Source: Streptomyces uncialis
Lineage (GTDB): Bacteria; Actinomycetota; Actinomycetes; Streptomycetales; Streptomycetaceae
Length of the DNA stretch: 64,000 nucleotides
Assembly (NCBI RefSeq): GCF_036250755.1
Contig: NZ_CP109583.1
Location: 5,293,501-5,357,500 of the forward strand
Direction of reading: 5' to 3'
The translations under genes were made by a program, and so were the position numbers. This document shows positions 27,296 through 35,865 of the stretch, in pieces (position 1 is the stretch's first letter; each line of letters opens with the position of its first letter). The notes under the pieces were generated by a model that worked only from the letters and a program-made list of their open reading frames with translations, was not told the DNA's origin and made no database searches.

Positions 27296-27318
27296 GATGC
27301 CTATCGGCTGCCTACGGT
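27290..27318 (+). promoter_or_regulatory. Promoter of the MFS exporter gene
   Basis: TTGACA (27290-27295), a 17-nt spacer and TACGGT (27313-27318) form a strong SigHrdB-like promoter about 40 nt before the GTG start at 27361. Confidence 0.7.
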
Positions 27319-27360
27319 CCGGTCGTCAGGTATTCCCGATCGCATCCGAAGAAGGCATTC

Positions 27361-29097
27361 GTGACCGCGTCTGCGTTGCCGAAAGTGGAGCGGCAGTTGA
27401 TTCTTGCCGTTCTCATGGTGTGTTCCCTGCTGATCTGGCTGGACAACACGGTCCTGAGTACCGCCCTGGAGACCCTCGCGGACCCCGTCCATGGGCTGAA
27501 CGCCACCCCCTCCGCGCTGCAATGGGCCACCGGGTCGTACACGCTGACCTTCGCCACCTTGATGTTCACCGCCGGCGCGCTGGGTGATCGCTACGGTCAC
27601 CGGTCCGTGCTCGTGACGGGGCTGGTGGTCTTCGCCGGGTCCTCGGTGTGGGCGGCGTACGCGGGTGACGCGGGGCAGTTGATCGCCGCCCGGGCCGCGA
27701 TGGGCGTCGGCAGCGCGTTGATCATGCCTGCCAGCCTGGCCATCCTCATGTGGACCTTCACCGGCCCCGCGCGGTCGACCGCGATCGCCGTCTCCTCGAC
27801 CTCCGCCGGTGCCGGGATGGCCGTGGGTCCGGTGCTCGCCGGATTGCTCCTGGAGCACTACTGGTGGGGCTCGGTCTTCCTGGTCAACGTGCCGGTCGTG
27901 GTGCTGGCGCTGGTCGGTATCGCCCTGCTGGTACCGGACTTCCGCAGCCCCGTGGTGCGCCCGCTGGACCCGGCCGGGATGCTGCTGTCGATCGGCGGCC
28001 TCGCGGCGCTCGCCTACGGGCTGATCCGCGCGGGGCAGGTGCCGGCCTGGAGCAGTACGGACGTCTGGGTGCCGATCGTCGCCGGACTGGTCCTGCTGGC
28101 CGTCTTCGTGCTGGTCGAACTGCGCGTCAAGGTACCGAGCTTCGATCCCCGGCTGCTCGCGCGACGCGCGTTCGGCGGCGGCAACGCGGCGCTCGGGCTG
28201 CTCCTCTTCGCCGTGTCCGCCCTCACCTTCTACAACGCGTTCTACATGCAGGGCGCTCGCGGCTACTCGCCGATGGAGGCGGGCCTGGCCGGTCTCCCGA
28301 CCGCGCTCGGCGCGATCCTGGGGGCGCCCCTCGGCGCGTACCTGGTGCGGCGCTGGTCGTTGCGGCTCGTCACCGTGCCCGCCCTCACCGTGGCGGCGCT
28401 GACCATGGGCGCGTACGGGCTCTTCGGGCTGCGGACCCCCCTCGGCTGGATCGAGCTCCTGCTGCTGGTCCAGGGGCTGTCCATCGGCATGGTGCTCGGC
28501 CCGGTGACCGCGGCGCTGATCAGCACACTGCCGCTGGACCGGGCCGGTGCCGGGTCGGCGGTCACCAACACCGTGCGGCAGACCGGCAGCGTGATCGGGA
28601 TCGCCGTCGGCGGCACGATCATGTCGATCGTCTACCGGCGCGCCGTCGAACCCTCGCTGGACGGGATGCCCGGGCCGGTACGGGACCAGGCGCGGGTCTC
28701 CGCCGAACAGGCCCGGCATGCCGCCGCCACGACCGACCGGCCCGCGCTCGCCCGGGCCGCCGACGACGCGTTCGTCCACGCCATGCACGTCGGCGCCGTC
28801 TGGATCATGTTCGTCACGCTCCTCGGTGCGGTCGTGCTGCTGATCTCCCTGCGCTCGGGTCCGGGGAGCGAGGCGCCCGCCGGACATGAACTGGACCGCG
28901 GGCCGGGCCACGAGCCGGGCCATGACCTGGACCACGCGCCGGGCCACGACCTGGGCCACGCGCCGGGCCACGACCTGGGCCACGCGCCGGGCCATGAGCA
29001 GGACGGCGGCCCGGTCACGGGCGGAGCGACCCCCCGGACCGGGGCCGATGTCCGACGCGCCCCCGACCCCGTACCGCCCGTCCCCGACCCGGACTGA
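27361..29097 (+). CDS. DHA2-type MFS drug exporter with His-rich tail
   Basis: A 578-aa membrane protein of the 14-helix EmrB/QacA group. Motif C in the fifth helix is present (SAGAGMAVGPVLAG), and motif A is GALGDRYGHRSV. It is predicted to export toxic or antibiotic compounds using the proton gradient. The start is GTG 27361 with a GAAGAAGG-like ribosome site. After the last helix (about residue 495) the cytoplasmic tail carries tandem GHAPGHDL repeats with about ten His residues, not usual for the family. The His cluster could bind metal, or may only reflect expansion of a DNA tandem repeat. Confidence 0.88.
   Translation: MTASALPKVERQLILAVLMVCSLLIWLDNTVLSTALETLADPVHGLNATPSALQWATGSYTLTFATLMFTAGALGDRYGHRSVLVTGLVVFAGSSVWAAYAGDAGQLIAARAAMGVGSALIMPASLAILMWTFTGPARSTAIAVSSTSAGAGMAVGPVLAGLLLEHYWWGSVFLVNVPVVVLALVGIALLVPDFRSPVVRPLDPAGMLLSIGGLAALAYGLIRAGQVPAWSSTDVWVPIVAGLVLLAVFVLVELRVKVPSFDPRLLARRAFGGGNAALGLLLFAVSALTFYNAFYMQGARGYSPMEAGLAGLPTALGAILGAPLGAYLVRRWSLRLVTVPALTVAALTMGAYGLFGLRTPLGWIELLLLVQGLSIGMVLGPVTAALISTLPLDRAGAGSAVTNTVRQTGSVIGIAVGGTIMSIVYRRAVEPSLDGMPGPVRDQARVSAEQARHAAATTDRPALARAADDAFVHAMHVGAVWIMFVTLLGAVVLLISLRSGPGSEAPAGHELDRGPGHEPGHDLDHAPGHDLGHAPGHDLGHAPGHEQDGGPVTGGATPRTGADVRRAPDPVPPVPDPD
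28901..29000 (+). repeat. 24-bp tandem repeat in the MFS tail
   Basis: About four degenerate copies of a 24-nt unit (GGCCACGCGCCGGGCCACGA and four more bases) encode the repeated octapeptide GHAPGHDL. The unit length is a multiple of three, so copy-number change would keep the frame. A related tandem duplication of about 43 bp continues past the stop to 29164. Confidence 0.85.
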
Positions 29098-29259
29098 CGC
29101 GGCCCCGATCCCGTACCGCACGCCCCCGACCCGGATTGACGCGGCCCCGACCCCGTACGGCACGTCCCGACCCCCTACCGGCCCGTGGCAGCCCCCGGCC
29201 CCATCAACCCGCTGCCACCGGTGCCGGACCCCGCCCCGGCGTCTCGTATGCTCCCGGCC

Positions 29260-31212
29260 ATGAGCGGTGGGGATTCCGGTGGACGGGTGATCGACGGGCG
29301 CTTCGCGCTGGAGGCCCGGCTCGGCGGTGGCGGGATGGGCATGGTCTGGCGGGCCAGGGACCTGGTCCTCGACCGGGCCGTGGCGCTCAAGGAGGTGCGC
29401 CCGCCGGACCCCGCGCTTGCCGAGTACGACCCGGAGGCGGCCCGGCTGCTGCGCGCCCGGGTGCTGCGCGAGGCCCGCGCGCTGGCCCGTGTCGAGCACC
29501 CCAACGTCGTCACGATCCACCATGTCGTGGACGGCGGTGACGACACCTATCCGTGGCTCGTGATGGAGCTGGTGACGGGCGGATCGCTCCAGGACCGGCT
29601 CGCGCGCGGCCCGATGGCACCCGCCGAGGCCGCCACGCTGGGCCGAGAGGTGCTGGCCGCGCTGCGCGCCGCGCACGGCGTCGGCATCCAGCACCGTGAC
29701 GTGAAACCCGCGAACGTGCTGCTGCGCCCGGACGGACGTCCCGTCCTCACCGACTTCGGGATCGCCGCGATCCGCGAGTCGACCGCGCTGACCGCCACCG
29801 GCTCCATCATCGGGACGCCCGACTACATGGCGCCCGAGCGGATCACCGGCGACAACGGCGGTCCCGGCTCCGACCTCTGGTCGCTCGCGATGATGCTGTA
29901 CGTGGCGGTGGAGGGCCACCATCCGCTGCGCCGGGCCACCACCCTGGCCACCCTCGCCGCCGTGCTCAACGAGACGCTGCCGCCGCCGGAGCGGGCCGGC
30001 GCGCTCACCCCCGTACTGGCGGCGCTGCTGGTCAAGGACCCCGCCGCGCGGCCCGATCCGGAGACCTTCGACCGGATGCTGGCGAGCGTGGTGGAGGGCG
30101 TTCCGATCCAGGGCGTTCCGATCCAGGGCCTTCCGATCCAGGGCCTTCCGGTCCAGGGCGGCACGACCCAGGGCGGGGCCGCGCCCGGCGGGCCGCCCAC
30201 CACCGCCCCGTTCGCCGCCCCCGGTACCGCCGCGACAGGTTCGTCCGCCGCACCCGGATTCGGCCCGCCCGGTTCCGGCACGCCGGTGTCCGCCTCGCCC
30301 CCGGTGCCCGACGCGGCGCCCGGTACGGGTGCCCCCACCCCGCCCGCGTTCGGCCCGCCCTCCGACGGCACCTCGTACCGGCTGACGCCCCCGGCCGGGG
30401 CCGCGGCCGGGAACCCGTACACCCAGGGGGGCGCCGACCCGTACGGCGTCACCAGCCAGGGCCGGTCCCCCCAGGACCAGCGGATCGCGCGGCGGTTCCG
30501 GCGGATCGCCGTCGGCACCTCCGCGGTGAGCATCGCCGTCACGGCCGCGCTCGTCTGGCAGTTCCTGCCGGAAGGCACCGACGGTGACAGCGGTGACAGC
30601 GTGGGCGCCGGGGCCGGGAGCCGGACACCGTCCGCCACCACTCCCTCCCCCTCGGGCGGCGACCGGGCGTCGGACGAACCCGCCGCGGACGGCCCGCCGT
30701 CGGGTGAGCGGACGTCCGCCGCGCCCTCGTCGACCGCCCCCCGGCCCGGCGGCGGGGCCACCGACCTGCTCACCCCGGACGGCATCCGGCTCGCCGTCGC
30801 GGCGATCGAGAAGGAGACGGGTACGGACCGGGTCGGCAGGTTCACGGTCTATCCGGAGCACATCTCCGCGAACGTCCTGCTCAAGGGCAGCGACAAGCGG
30901 TACGACAGCTACACGTACCGCGTCGGCCGGGGCCTGGAGAAGGGCATCATCAGCGGCAGTCTCGCGAGCAGCCAACAGCCCATGGACCTGGACGACTTCG
31001 ACTGGGACGTGCTGCCCGCGCTGCTGAAGCGCGCCGAGAAGGACCTGAACGTCAAGGAACCGACCGCGCGCTATCTGGTCGTCAACGAGCCGATCGAGGT
31101 CCTCGACACCCCGGTGACCCTCGGGGTCTACTTCAGTGACAAGTACGACGGCGGCTATCTGACCGCCGACCTCGACGGCAAGGTACGGGACATCTACCCC
31201 GCCGAGTCCTGA
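29260..31212 (+). CDS. Membrane Ser/Thr protein kinase (PknB-like)
   Basis: A 650-aa protein. The kinase domain spans about residues 12-275: glycine loop LGGGGMGMVW, K44 in VALKEV, HRDVKPANVLL (about 145), DFGIA (about 165), and APE (MAPERI). A Pro/Gly-rich linker with PIQG(V/L) repeats follows. One membrane helix (AVGTSAVSIAVTAALVWQFL, about 418-437) leads to an extracellular domain of about 150 residues that is not a PASTA domain. ATG 29260 is chosen because it abuts the kinase domain; in-frame ATGs upstream (29185, 29248) have no better ribosome site. The sensed signal is unknown. Confidence 0.85.
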   Translation: MSGGDSGGRVIDGRFALEARLGGGGMGMVWRARDLVLDRAVALKEVRPPDPALAEYDPEAARLLRARVLREARALARVEHPNVVTIHHVVDGGDDTYPWLVMELVTGGSLQDRLARGPMAPAEAATLGREVLAALRAAHGVGIQHRDVKPANVLLRPDGRPVLTDFGIAAIRESTALTATGSIIGTPDYMAPERITGDNGGPGSDLWSLAMMLYVAVEGHHPLRRATTLATLAAVLNETLPPPERAGALTPVLAALLVKDPAARPDPETFDRMLASVVEGVPIQGVPIQGLPIQGLPVQGGTTQGGAAPGGPPTTAPFAAPGTAATGSSAAPGFGPPGSGTPVSASPPVPDAAPGTGAPTPPAFGPPSDGTSYRLTPPAGAAAGNPYTQGGADPYGVTSQGRSPQDQRIARRFRRIAVGTSAVSIAVTAALVWQFLPEGTDGDSGDSVGAGAGSRTPSATTPSPSGGDRASDEPAADGPPSGERTSAAPSSTAPRPGGGATDLLTPDGIRLAVAAIEKETGTDRVGRFTVYPEHISANVLLKGSDKRYDSYTYRVGRGLEKGIISGSLASSQQPMDLDDFDWDVLPALLKRAEKDLNVKEPTARYLVVNEPIEVLDTPVTLGVYFSDKYDGGYLTADLDGKVRDIYPAES

Positions 31213-31216
31213 CCTG

Positions 31217-31250
31217 TACCTGCTACCTGCTACCTGCTACCTGCTACCTG
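31217..31250 (+). repeat. TACCTGC heptamer repeat
   Basis: Four perfect tandem copies of TACCTGC (31217-31244) and one partial copy lie between the kinase stop and the oxidoreductase. It is a simple-sequence repeat with no visible coding role. Confidence 0.9.
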
Positions 31251-31337
31251 TACCCGTCACCCGTACACAGCCTCGGACCCGTACCCGTACCGGCCTGCGT
31301 ACCCCCGCCCGCACCCCGCACGGAGAGCCACCGCAGC

Positions 31338-31784
31338 ATGCCCGCACCGGACGTGTCCCCCGTACCCGGCGATCTCGCGGCCGACCCCGCGTTCCTCGCC
31401 TTCTGGGAGGAGCGCCATCTCTGCTTCCTGACCACGCCACGTCCCGACGGCACCCCTCATCTGGTGCCCGTCGGGGTGACGTACGACCCCGTGACCGGTA
31501 TCGCCCGGGTCATCTCCAGCGGGACGAGCCGCAAGGTCCGCAACGTCCTCGCGGCCGGTCCGGGCGCGCGGGTCGCCGTCAGCCAGGCGGACGGGGGCCG
31601 CTGGGCGACCCTGGAGGGCATCGCCGTCGTCCGGGACGATCCCGCCTCCGTCGCGGACGCCGAGGTCCGCTACGCCCGCCGCTACCAACCCCCGCGCGTC
31701 AACCCGCGCCGCGTCGTCATCGAGATCGGCGTGACCCGGGTCATGGGCTCCGTCCGTACGAAGCGGGCCCCCGCGGCGGACTGA
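31338..31784 (+). CDS. PPOX-class split-barrel oxidoreductase
   Basis: A 148-aa protein of the pyridoxamine 5'-phosphate oxidase-like split barrel family. The opening FWEERHLCFLTTPRPDGTPHLVPVG is characteristic of the F420-dependent Rv1155/TIGR03618-type members common in actinobacteria, and RKVRNVLAAGPGARVAVSQ follows. It probably binds F420 or FMN and reduces a small substrate, or serves in cofactor handling. The start at ATG 31338 follows CGGAGAGCC. It stands alone, facing the UPF0114-IstB gene. Confidence 0.8.
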   Translation: MPAPDVSPVPGDLAADPAFLAFWEERHLCFLTTPRPDGTPHLVPVGVTYDPVTGIARVISSGTSRKVRNVLAAGPGARVAVSQADGGRWATLEGIAVVRDDPASVADAEVRYARRYQPPRVNPRRVVIEIGVTRVMGSVRTKRAPAAD

Positions 31785-31789
31785 ACAAA

Positions 31790-31809
31790 CCGGGGACTGA
31801 ACACCCCGG
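31790..31809. terminator. Bidirectional terminator-like hairpin
   Basis: CCGGGG (31790-31795) pairs with CCCCGG (31804-31809) between two converging genes. The stem is only 6 bp and has no T-run, which is common in Streptomyces. Confidence 0.4.
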
Positions 31810-31997
31810 AGCGCACACCCCCGGCGGACGAGCCTGACGGCGAGCCAGGTCGAGCCCCGGCGGACGAGCCCCGGCCACGGGTCGGGCCCGCGCCGGGGGC
31901 CGATGGGCGGCCGGGGCCGAGGGCGGACGGCTCGCCCGCGCTGATGGGGTCGACGAGGTCCGCCGGGGTTCGCCGAAGCCCGTTGCGGCCGATCGGG

Positions 31998-33545
31998 TCA
32001 GCGGGGGTCGGCGGAGAACACCGGGGTGCGGTCCAGGTCGTGGCCGCGCAGCCGGTAGCTGTCCCCCTGGAGCGTCACGACATCCGCGTGATGGGCGAGC
32101 CGGTCGATCAGCGCCTTGGTGACGGGGGTGTCCCCGAAGATCTCCGTCCAGCGGTTGAACGGCTTGTCGCTGGTGACGACGACGGACGCCCGCTCGTAGC
32201 GGTGGGAGACCAGCCGGAACAGCAGATGCGTCTCGTCCGGGGTGAACGGCACGTACCCGATCTCGTCCACGATCAGCACCGAGTACCGGTCGAGCCGGGC
32301 GATCTCCTCGGTGAGCCGTCCCGCCGAGCGGGCGGCGGCGAGCCGGGCCGTCCACTCCGCGCCGGTCGCGAACAGCACGTCGTGCCCGGCACGGCAGGCC
32401 CGGGTGCCCAGGGCGATGGCGAGGTGGGTCTTGCCGGTGCCGGGCGGCCCGAGGAAGACCGCGTTGGACCGTCCGTCGACGAAGTCCAGGGTGCCCAGCC
32501 GGGTGATGGTCTTCCACTCCAGGGCCCGCTGGTGGTCGTCGTCGAACTCCTCCAGCACCTTGCGGGCGGGGAACCCGGCCGCGTGGATACGGTCCTCGGC
32601 CGCCGCCGGGCCGGTCACGGCGTTCCGGATGGAGCCGTCACGGCTCCCGGGGGAGCCCTGCGCGGGGATGGCGGCGCGGCGGGGCCGGGGGATGCCGACG
32701 CCCTCGGTACCGTCACCGCCGGGGAGGCGGTATCCGTCGCGCTCGTCGTGCGCCGGGGTGCCGAAGCCCGGGTCGGCGAAGTCGTGTTCGCCCTTGGCGC
32801 CGGGCCGGCCGTGCTCGCCGGGCGGGCCGCTGTCCGGGTCGTCCGGGTCGTCGGGGCCCTTCGGCGGGTCGCCGCCGGTGTCCGGCCCGCCGCGTCCGCG
32901 CAGGGTCGGCCGGTCGCCGTAACTCTTGCGTTCGTTCCGGGCGGCCTCCTGCTCCGCCGCGAAGTCCGGGGGACGGCTGTGGGCCTCCATCGGCCCGGAC
33001 ATGTAGGCGAGGATCGCCGCGGACAGGATGAAGGCCATATGGATCACGGTCCCCCACAACAGCGAGTGCTGGGAGGTGTGGGACACGTCCACGAACATCT
33101 GGAGCAGGTGCACCGACGAGATACCGACGATCGCCGTGGCCAGCTTGACCTTCAGGACGTTGGAGTTGACGTGCGACAGCCACTCGGGCTGGTCGCGGTG
33201 GCCCTGGAGACCGATACGGGAGACGAAGGTCTCGTAGCCGCCTACGATCACCATGATCAGCAGGTTCGCGATCATCACCACGTCGACCAGCTTCAGGACG
33301 GCGAGCATCACATGCGTCTCGTCCGCCTGGCCGCTGATGACAGCGGTGATCAGATGCCACAACTCGTTGAAGAACTTGTAGACGTACACGCCTTGCGCGG
33401 CCACCAGCCCGAAATACAGGGGGGCTTGGAGCCAGCGGGTGGCGAACAGGGCGTAACCGAGGGACGAAGCCGCGTAGCTCCTGAAATCCGGCTTGCGCGA
33501 CGTGGGCGTGGCAGGACCGGTCAACGGCATCTCCCGGAGTGGCAT
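31998..33545 (-). CDS. Fusion of UPF0114 (YqhA) membrane domain with IstB-like ATPase
   Basis: A 515-aa protein of unusual layout. Residues 20-210 are a UPF0114/TIGR00645 membrane domain (SLGYALFATRWLQAPLYFGL, LLIMVIVGGYETFVSRI). A disordered Pro/Gly/Asp-rich linker follows (about 215-335). The C-terminal 190 residues are an IstB/DnaC-like AAA+ domain with Walker [11 protein letters not shown] (about 367), Walker B VLIVDEIGY (about 425) and VVVTSDKPF. IstB normally works with the IstA transposase of IS21, but no istA lies nearby. The frame is continuous across the junction with consistent codon use. The start is uncertain: ATG 33545 or 33530. Confidence 0.8.
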   Translation of the reverse strand: MPLREMPLTGPATPTSRKPDFRSYAASSLGYALFATRWLQAPLYFGLVAAQGVYVYKFFNELWHLITAVISGQADETHVMLAVLKLVDVVMIANLLIMVIVGGYETFVSRIGLQGHRDQPEWLSHVNSNVLKVKLATAIVGISSVHLLQMFVDVSHTSQHSLLWGTVIHMAFILSAAILAYMSGPMEAHSRPPDFAAEQEAARNERKSYGDRPTLRGRGGPDTGGDPPKGPDDPDDPDSGPPGEHGRPGAKGEHDFADPGFGTPAHDERDGYRLPGGDGTEGVGIPRPRRAAIPAQGSPGSRDGSIRNAVTGPAAAEDRIHAAGFPARKVLEEFDDDHQRALEWKTITRLGTLDFVDGRSNAVFLGPPGTGKTHLAIALGTRACRAGHDVLFATGAEWTARLAAARSAGRLTEEIARLDRYSVLIVDEIGYVPFTPDETHLLFRLVSHRYERASVVVTSDKPFNRWTEIFGDTPVTKALIDRLAHHADVVTLQGDSYRLRGHDLDRTPVFSADPR

Positions 33546-33874
33546 GGGGGGTGGCAACCCGGGCGTGACCGCCCGCGTACACGCACCCAACGACCCGATG
33601 GAGCGGAGCGTCACCGCCGGACGGTCGGCGGTTGACGACTTCGGGCCGCACACTTCCCGTCACCGGCGCCCGCCTTCCTCGCTCTGCCTGGGGTCGCGGT
33701 CCGCTCCCGGCGGGGATTCCCGCGCCCCGGAGGACGGCCCGGGGCGTCAACACCCGGGCGACGGAGGCGGGGTGGCGGGTGAGGAAGGTGTGACGGGTGG
33801 GGTCGGGAGTGGGGGGACGGGGCCGGGGTGGTGTCGCCGTGCGTCCTGAACTGCCCTACCGACCCGGTTACTTC
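33546..33874. other. Intergenic region, no gene supported
   Basis: This stretch of about 330 bp lies upstream of the UPF0114-IstB gene and downstream of the polymerase gene, both on the minus strand. It should contain the promoter of the former, but no convincing -35/-10 pair was found. Confidence 0.4.
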
Positions 33875-35569
33875 CTATTTCGCGTCCGCGTAGCACCGCA
33901 CGACCGAGGTGGTGAAGGGGAAGCGGACCGGGGTGGTGCCGAAGACGAGGCGGGCGGCGGTGGCCGCGGACTCCTGGATGGCCGCCGTGACCTGGTCGAC
34001 CTCGTCGGCGGGGCAGTGGACGATGACCTCGTCGTGCTGGAAGAACACCAGTTCGGCGGCGAGGCCGGCGCAGGCCGAACGCAGGGCCGCGAGCACCAGG
34101 AGCGTCCAGTCCGCGGCGCTGCCCTGGACCACGAAGTTGCGGGTGAAGCGGCCCCGCGCGCGGGTGTTGGTGGACGCGTAGCCCGGGACGAACCCGCTCT
34201 CCCCGGCCGGGTCCTCCGGCTCGTCGCCGGTCTGGGGAATGCCCGCCTCGTCCTGTCCCGCGTCGCCGGAGCCCGCCGCCGGGGGACATGTGCGCCCCAG
34301 CCAGGTCCGTACGAGACGGCCTTCCTCGCCCGCACGCGCCGCGTCGTCCACGTACGCCACCGCGCGCGGGAAGCGGCGGCGCAGCGCGGCGAGGTGCTTC
34401 AGCCCGTCGCCCGAGGTCTGGCCGTAGACCGCGCCGAGGACGGCGAGCTTCGCCTGCTCGCGGTCGCCCGCGAACGCGCGGTCGGACACCTCCTGGTACA
34501 GATCGGTCTCCCGGCCCGCGACCTCCATCAGACCGGGGTCACGGGAGATCGCGGCGAGCACCCGGGGCTCCATCTGGTCGGCGTCGGCGACCACCAGCCG
34601 CCAGCCCGGGTCGGCGACGACCGCGCGGCGGATCACCTTGGGGATCTGGAGGGCGCCGCCGCCGTTGGTGACCCAGCGGCCCGTGACCGTGCCGCCCGGG
34701 AGGTACTCGGGGCGGAACCGGCCGTCCCGCACCCAGTCCGCCAGCCAGGACCAGCCGTGGGCGACCCACACCCGGTACAGCCGCTTGTACTCGACGAGCG
34801 GCTTGACCGCCGGGTGGTCGATCTCCTCCAGCTCCCAGCGGCGGGTGGAGCGCACCCGCACGCCCACCTGCGCGAACGCCTTGACGACATCCGCCGGCAG
34901 ATCGGGCCGCACCCGGCGTCCGAAGGCCGCCGACACCTCGTCCGCGAGCTCGGCCAGCCTGCGGGGCTCGCCGCCCGCGTACCGCTCGCCCAGCAGGTCG
35001 CGCAGCACCTCGCGGTGCACATCGGCCCGCCAGGGCAGGCCCGTCGCGTTCATCTCGGTGGCGACGAGCGCTCCCGCCGACTCCGCCGCCGTCAGCAACC
35101 GCATCCGGCCCGGGTGCGCCGTGGCGTCATGGCGGCGCTGCTGGCCCGCGTACACCTCCAGCAGCGCCGCGAGCGGTACGGGCACCGGGCGGGGCTCGAA
35201 CAGCGAGGACTGCGCGCCGGGCTCGGCGGAGCGCTGCGGGGGGTCGGGCGGCACCGGGCGGTCGTGCAGCCGGGCCCACGCGGCGGCGGCCGACCGGGGC
35301 TCGCCCAGGCGGCCCTCATGGCCGAGCAGCAGCCCTTCGGCGGTCTCGACGTCGTAGCACCGCGGCACCGGCACCCCGGCGGCGAGCAGCCGGGGGTACG
35401 TCTCCGCCGTCGAGCGCCAGATCCAGCGGGTGACCCCGGGCCGGGACCGTACGGCCTGAGCCAGGTCCGGCTCCCGCACGGGCGGGGCGGCGGGCAGCCC
35501 GTCCCCGCCGAGGGGGGCCAGCTCCGCGCCGCCGCCCTCGACCGGTGCCACGGCCCACCGTTCGCTCAT
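33875..35569 (-). CDS. PolA-type DNA polymerase with degenerate exonuclease region
   Basis: A 564-aa family A DNA polymerase, shorter than PolA and lacking the 5' nuclease domain. Polymerase motif A is VVADADQMEPRVLAAIS (about 328), motif B is REQAKLAVLGAVYGQTSG (about 375), and motif C is FFQHDEVIVH (about 511). The N-terminal third corresponds to the 3'-5' exonuclease fold, but the expected acidic residues are not evident. Streptomyces species carry such a second PolA-like enzyme alongside the main PolA; a repair or translesion role is inferred. ATG 35569 starts MSERWAVAPVEGG. A stretch inside the fingers region (about residues 425-465) is an extra acidic loop. Confidence 0.87.
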   Translation of the reverse strand: MSERWAVAPVEGGGAELAPLGGDGLPAAPPVREPDLAQAVRSRPGVTRWIWRSTAETYPRLLAAGVPVPRCYDVETAEGLLLGHEGRLGEPRSAAAAWARLHDRPVPPDPPQRSAEPGAQSSLFEPRPVPVPLAALLEVYAGQQRRHDATAHPGRMRLLTAAESAGALVATEMNATGLPWRADVHREVLRDLLGERYAGGEPRRLAELADEVSAAFGRRVRPDLPADVVKAFAQVGVRVRSTRRWELEEIDHPAVKPLVEYKRLYRVWVAHGWSWLADWVRDGRFRPEYLPGGTVTGRWVTNGGGALQIPKVIRRAVVADPGWRLVVADADQMEPRVLAAISRDPGLMEVAGRETDLYQEVSDRAFAGDREQAKLAVLGAVYGQTSGDGLKHLAALRRRFPRAVAYVDDAARAGEEGRLVRTWLGRTCPPAAGSGDAGQDEAGIPQTGDEPEDPAGESGFVPGYASTNTRARGRFTRNFVVQGSAADWTLLVLAALRSACAGLAAELVFFQHDEVIVHCPADEVDQVTAAIQESAATAARLVFGTTPVRFPFTTSVVRCYADAK

Positions 35570-35865
35570 GTGTACGAGTCTCGCACCGGCCACTGACAAT
35601 GCCCCCTGGTACGGCTCTGACCTGCTGATACGCGAGAATGTCCCGTCTTGGCGCGCGAGCCCCGGCGGCACTCCGGGCAGGCGCGCGGCGGACGGGCGGC
35701 GGCTGGGCGGTGACCGAGGGCTGACGCGGCGGGCTCCCGTCGGGAAAAGTTGTCCACAGGCTGTGGACAATGTTCGGGGTGCGGAACGGCGCCGGGTGCC
35801 CGGCGGCTGCGACCATCCTGGTGAGCGGTGGCCACCGGGCGCGACCGCCGTAGGGAGGTATGTCG

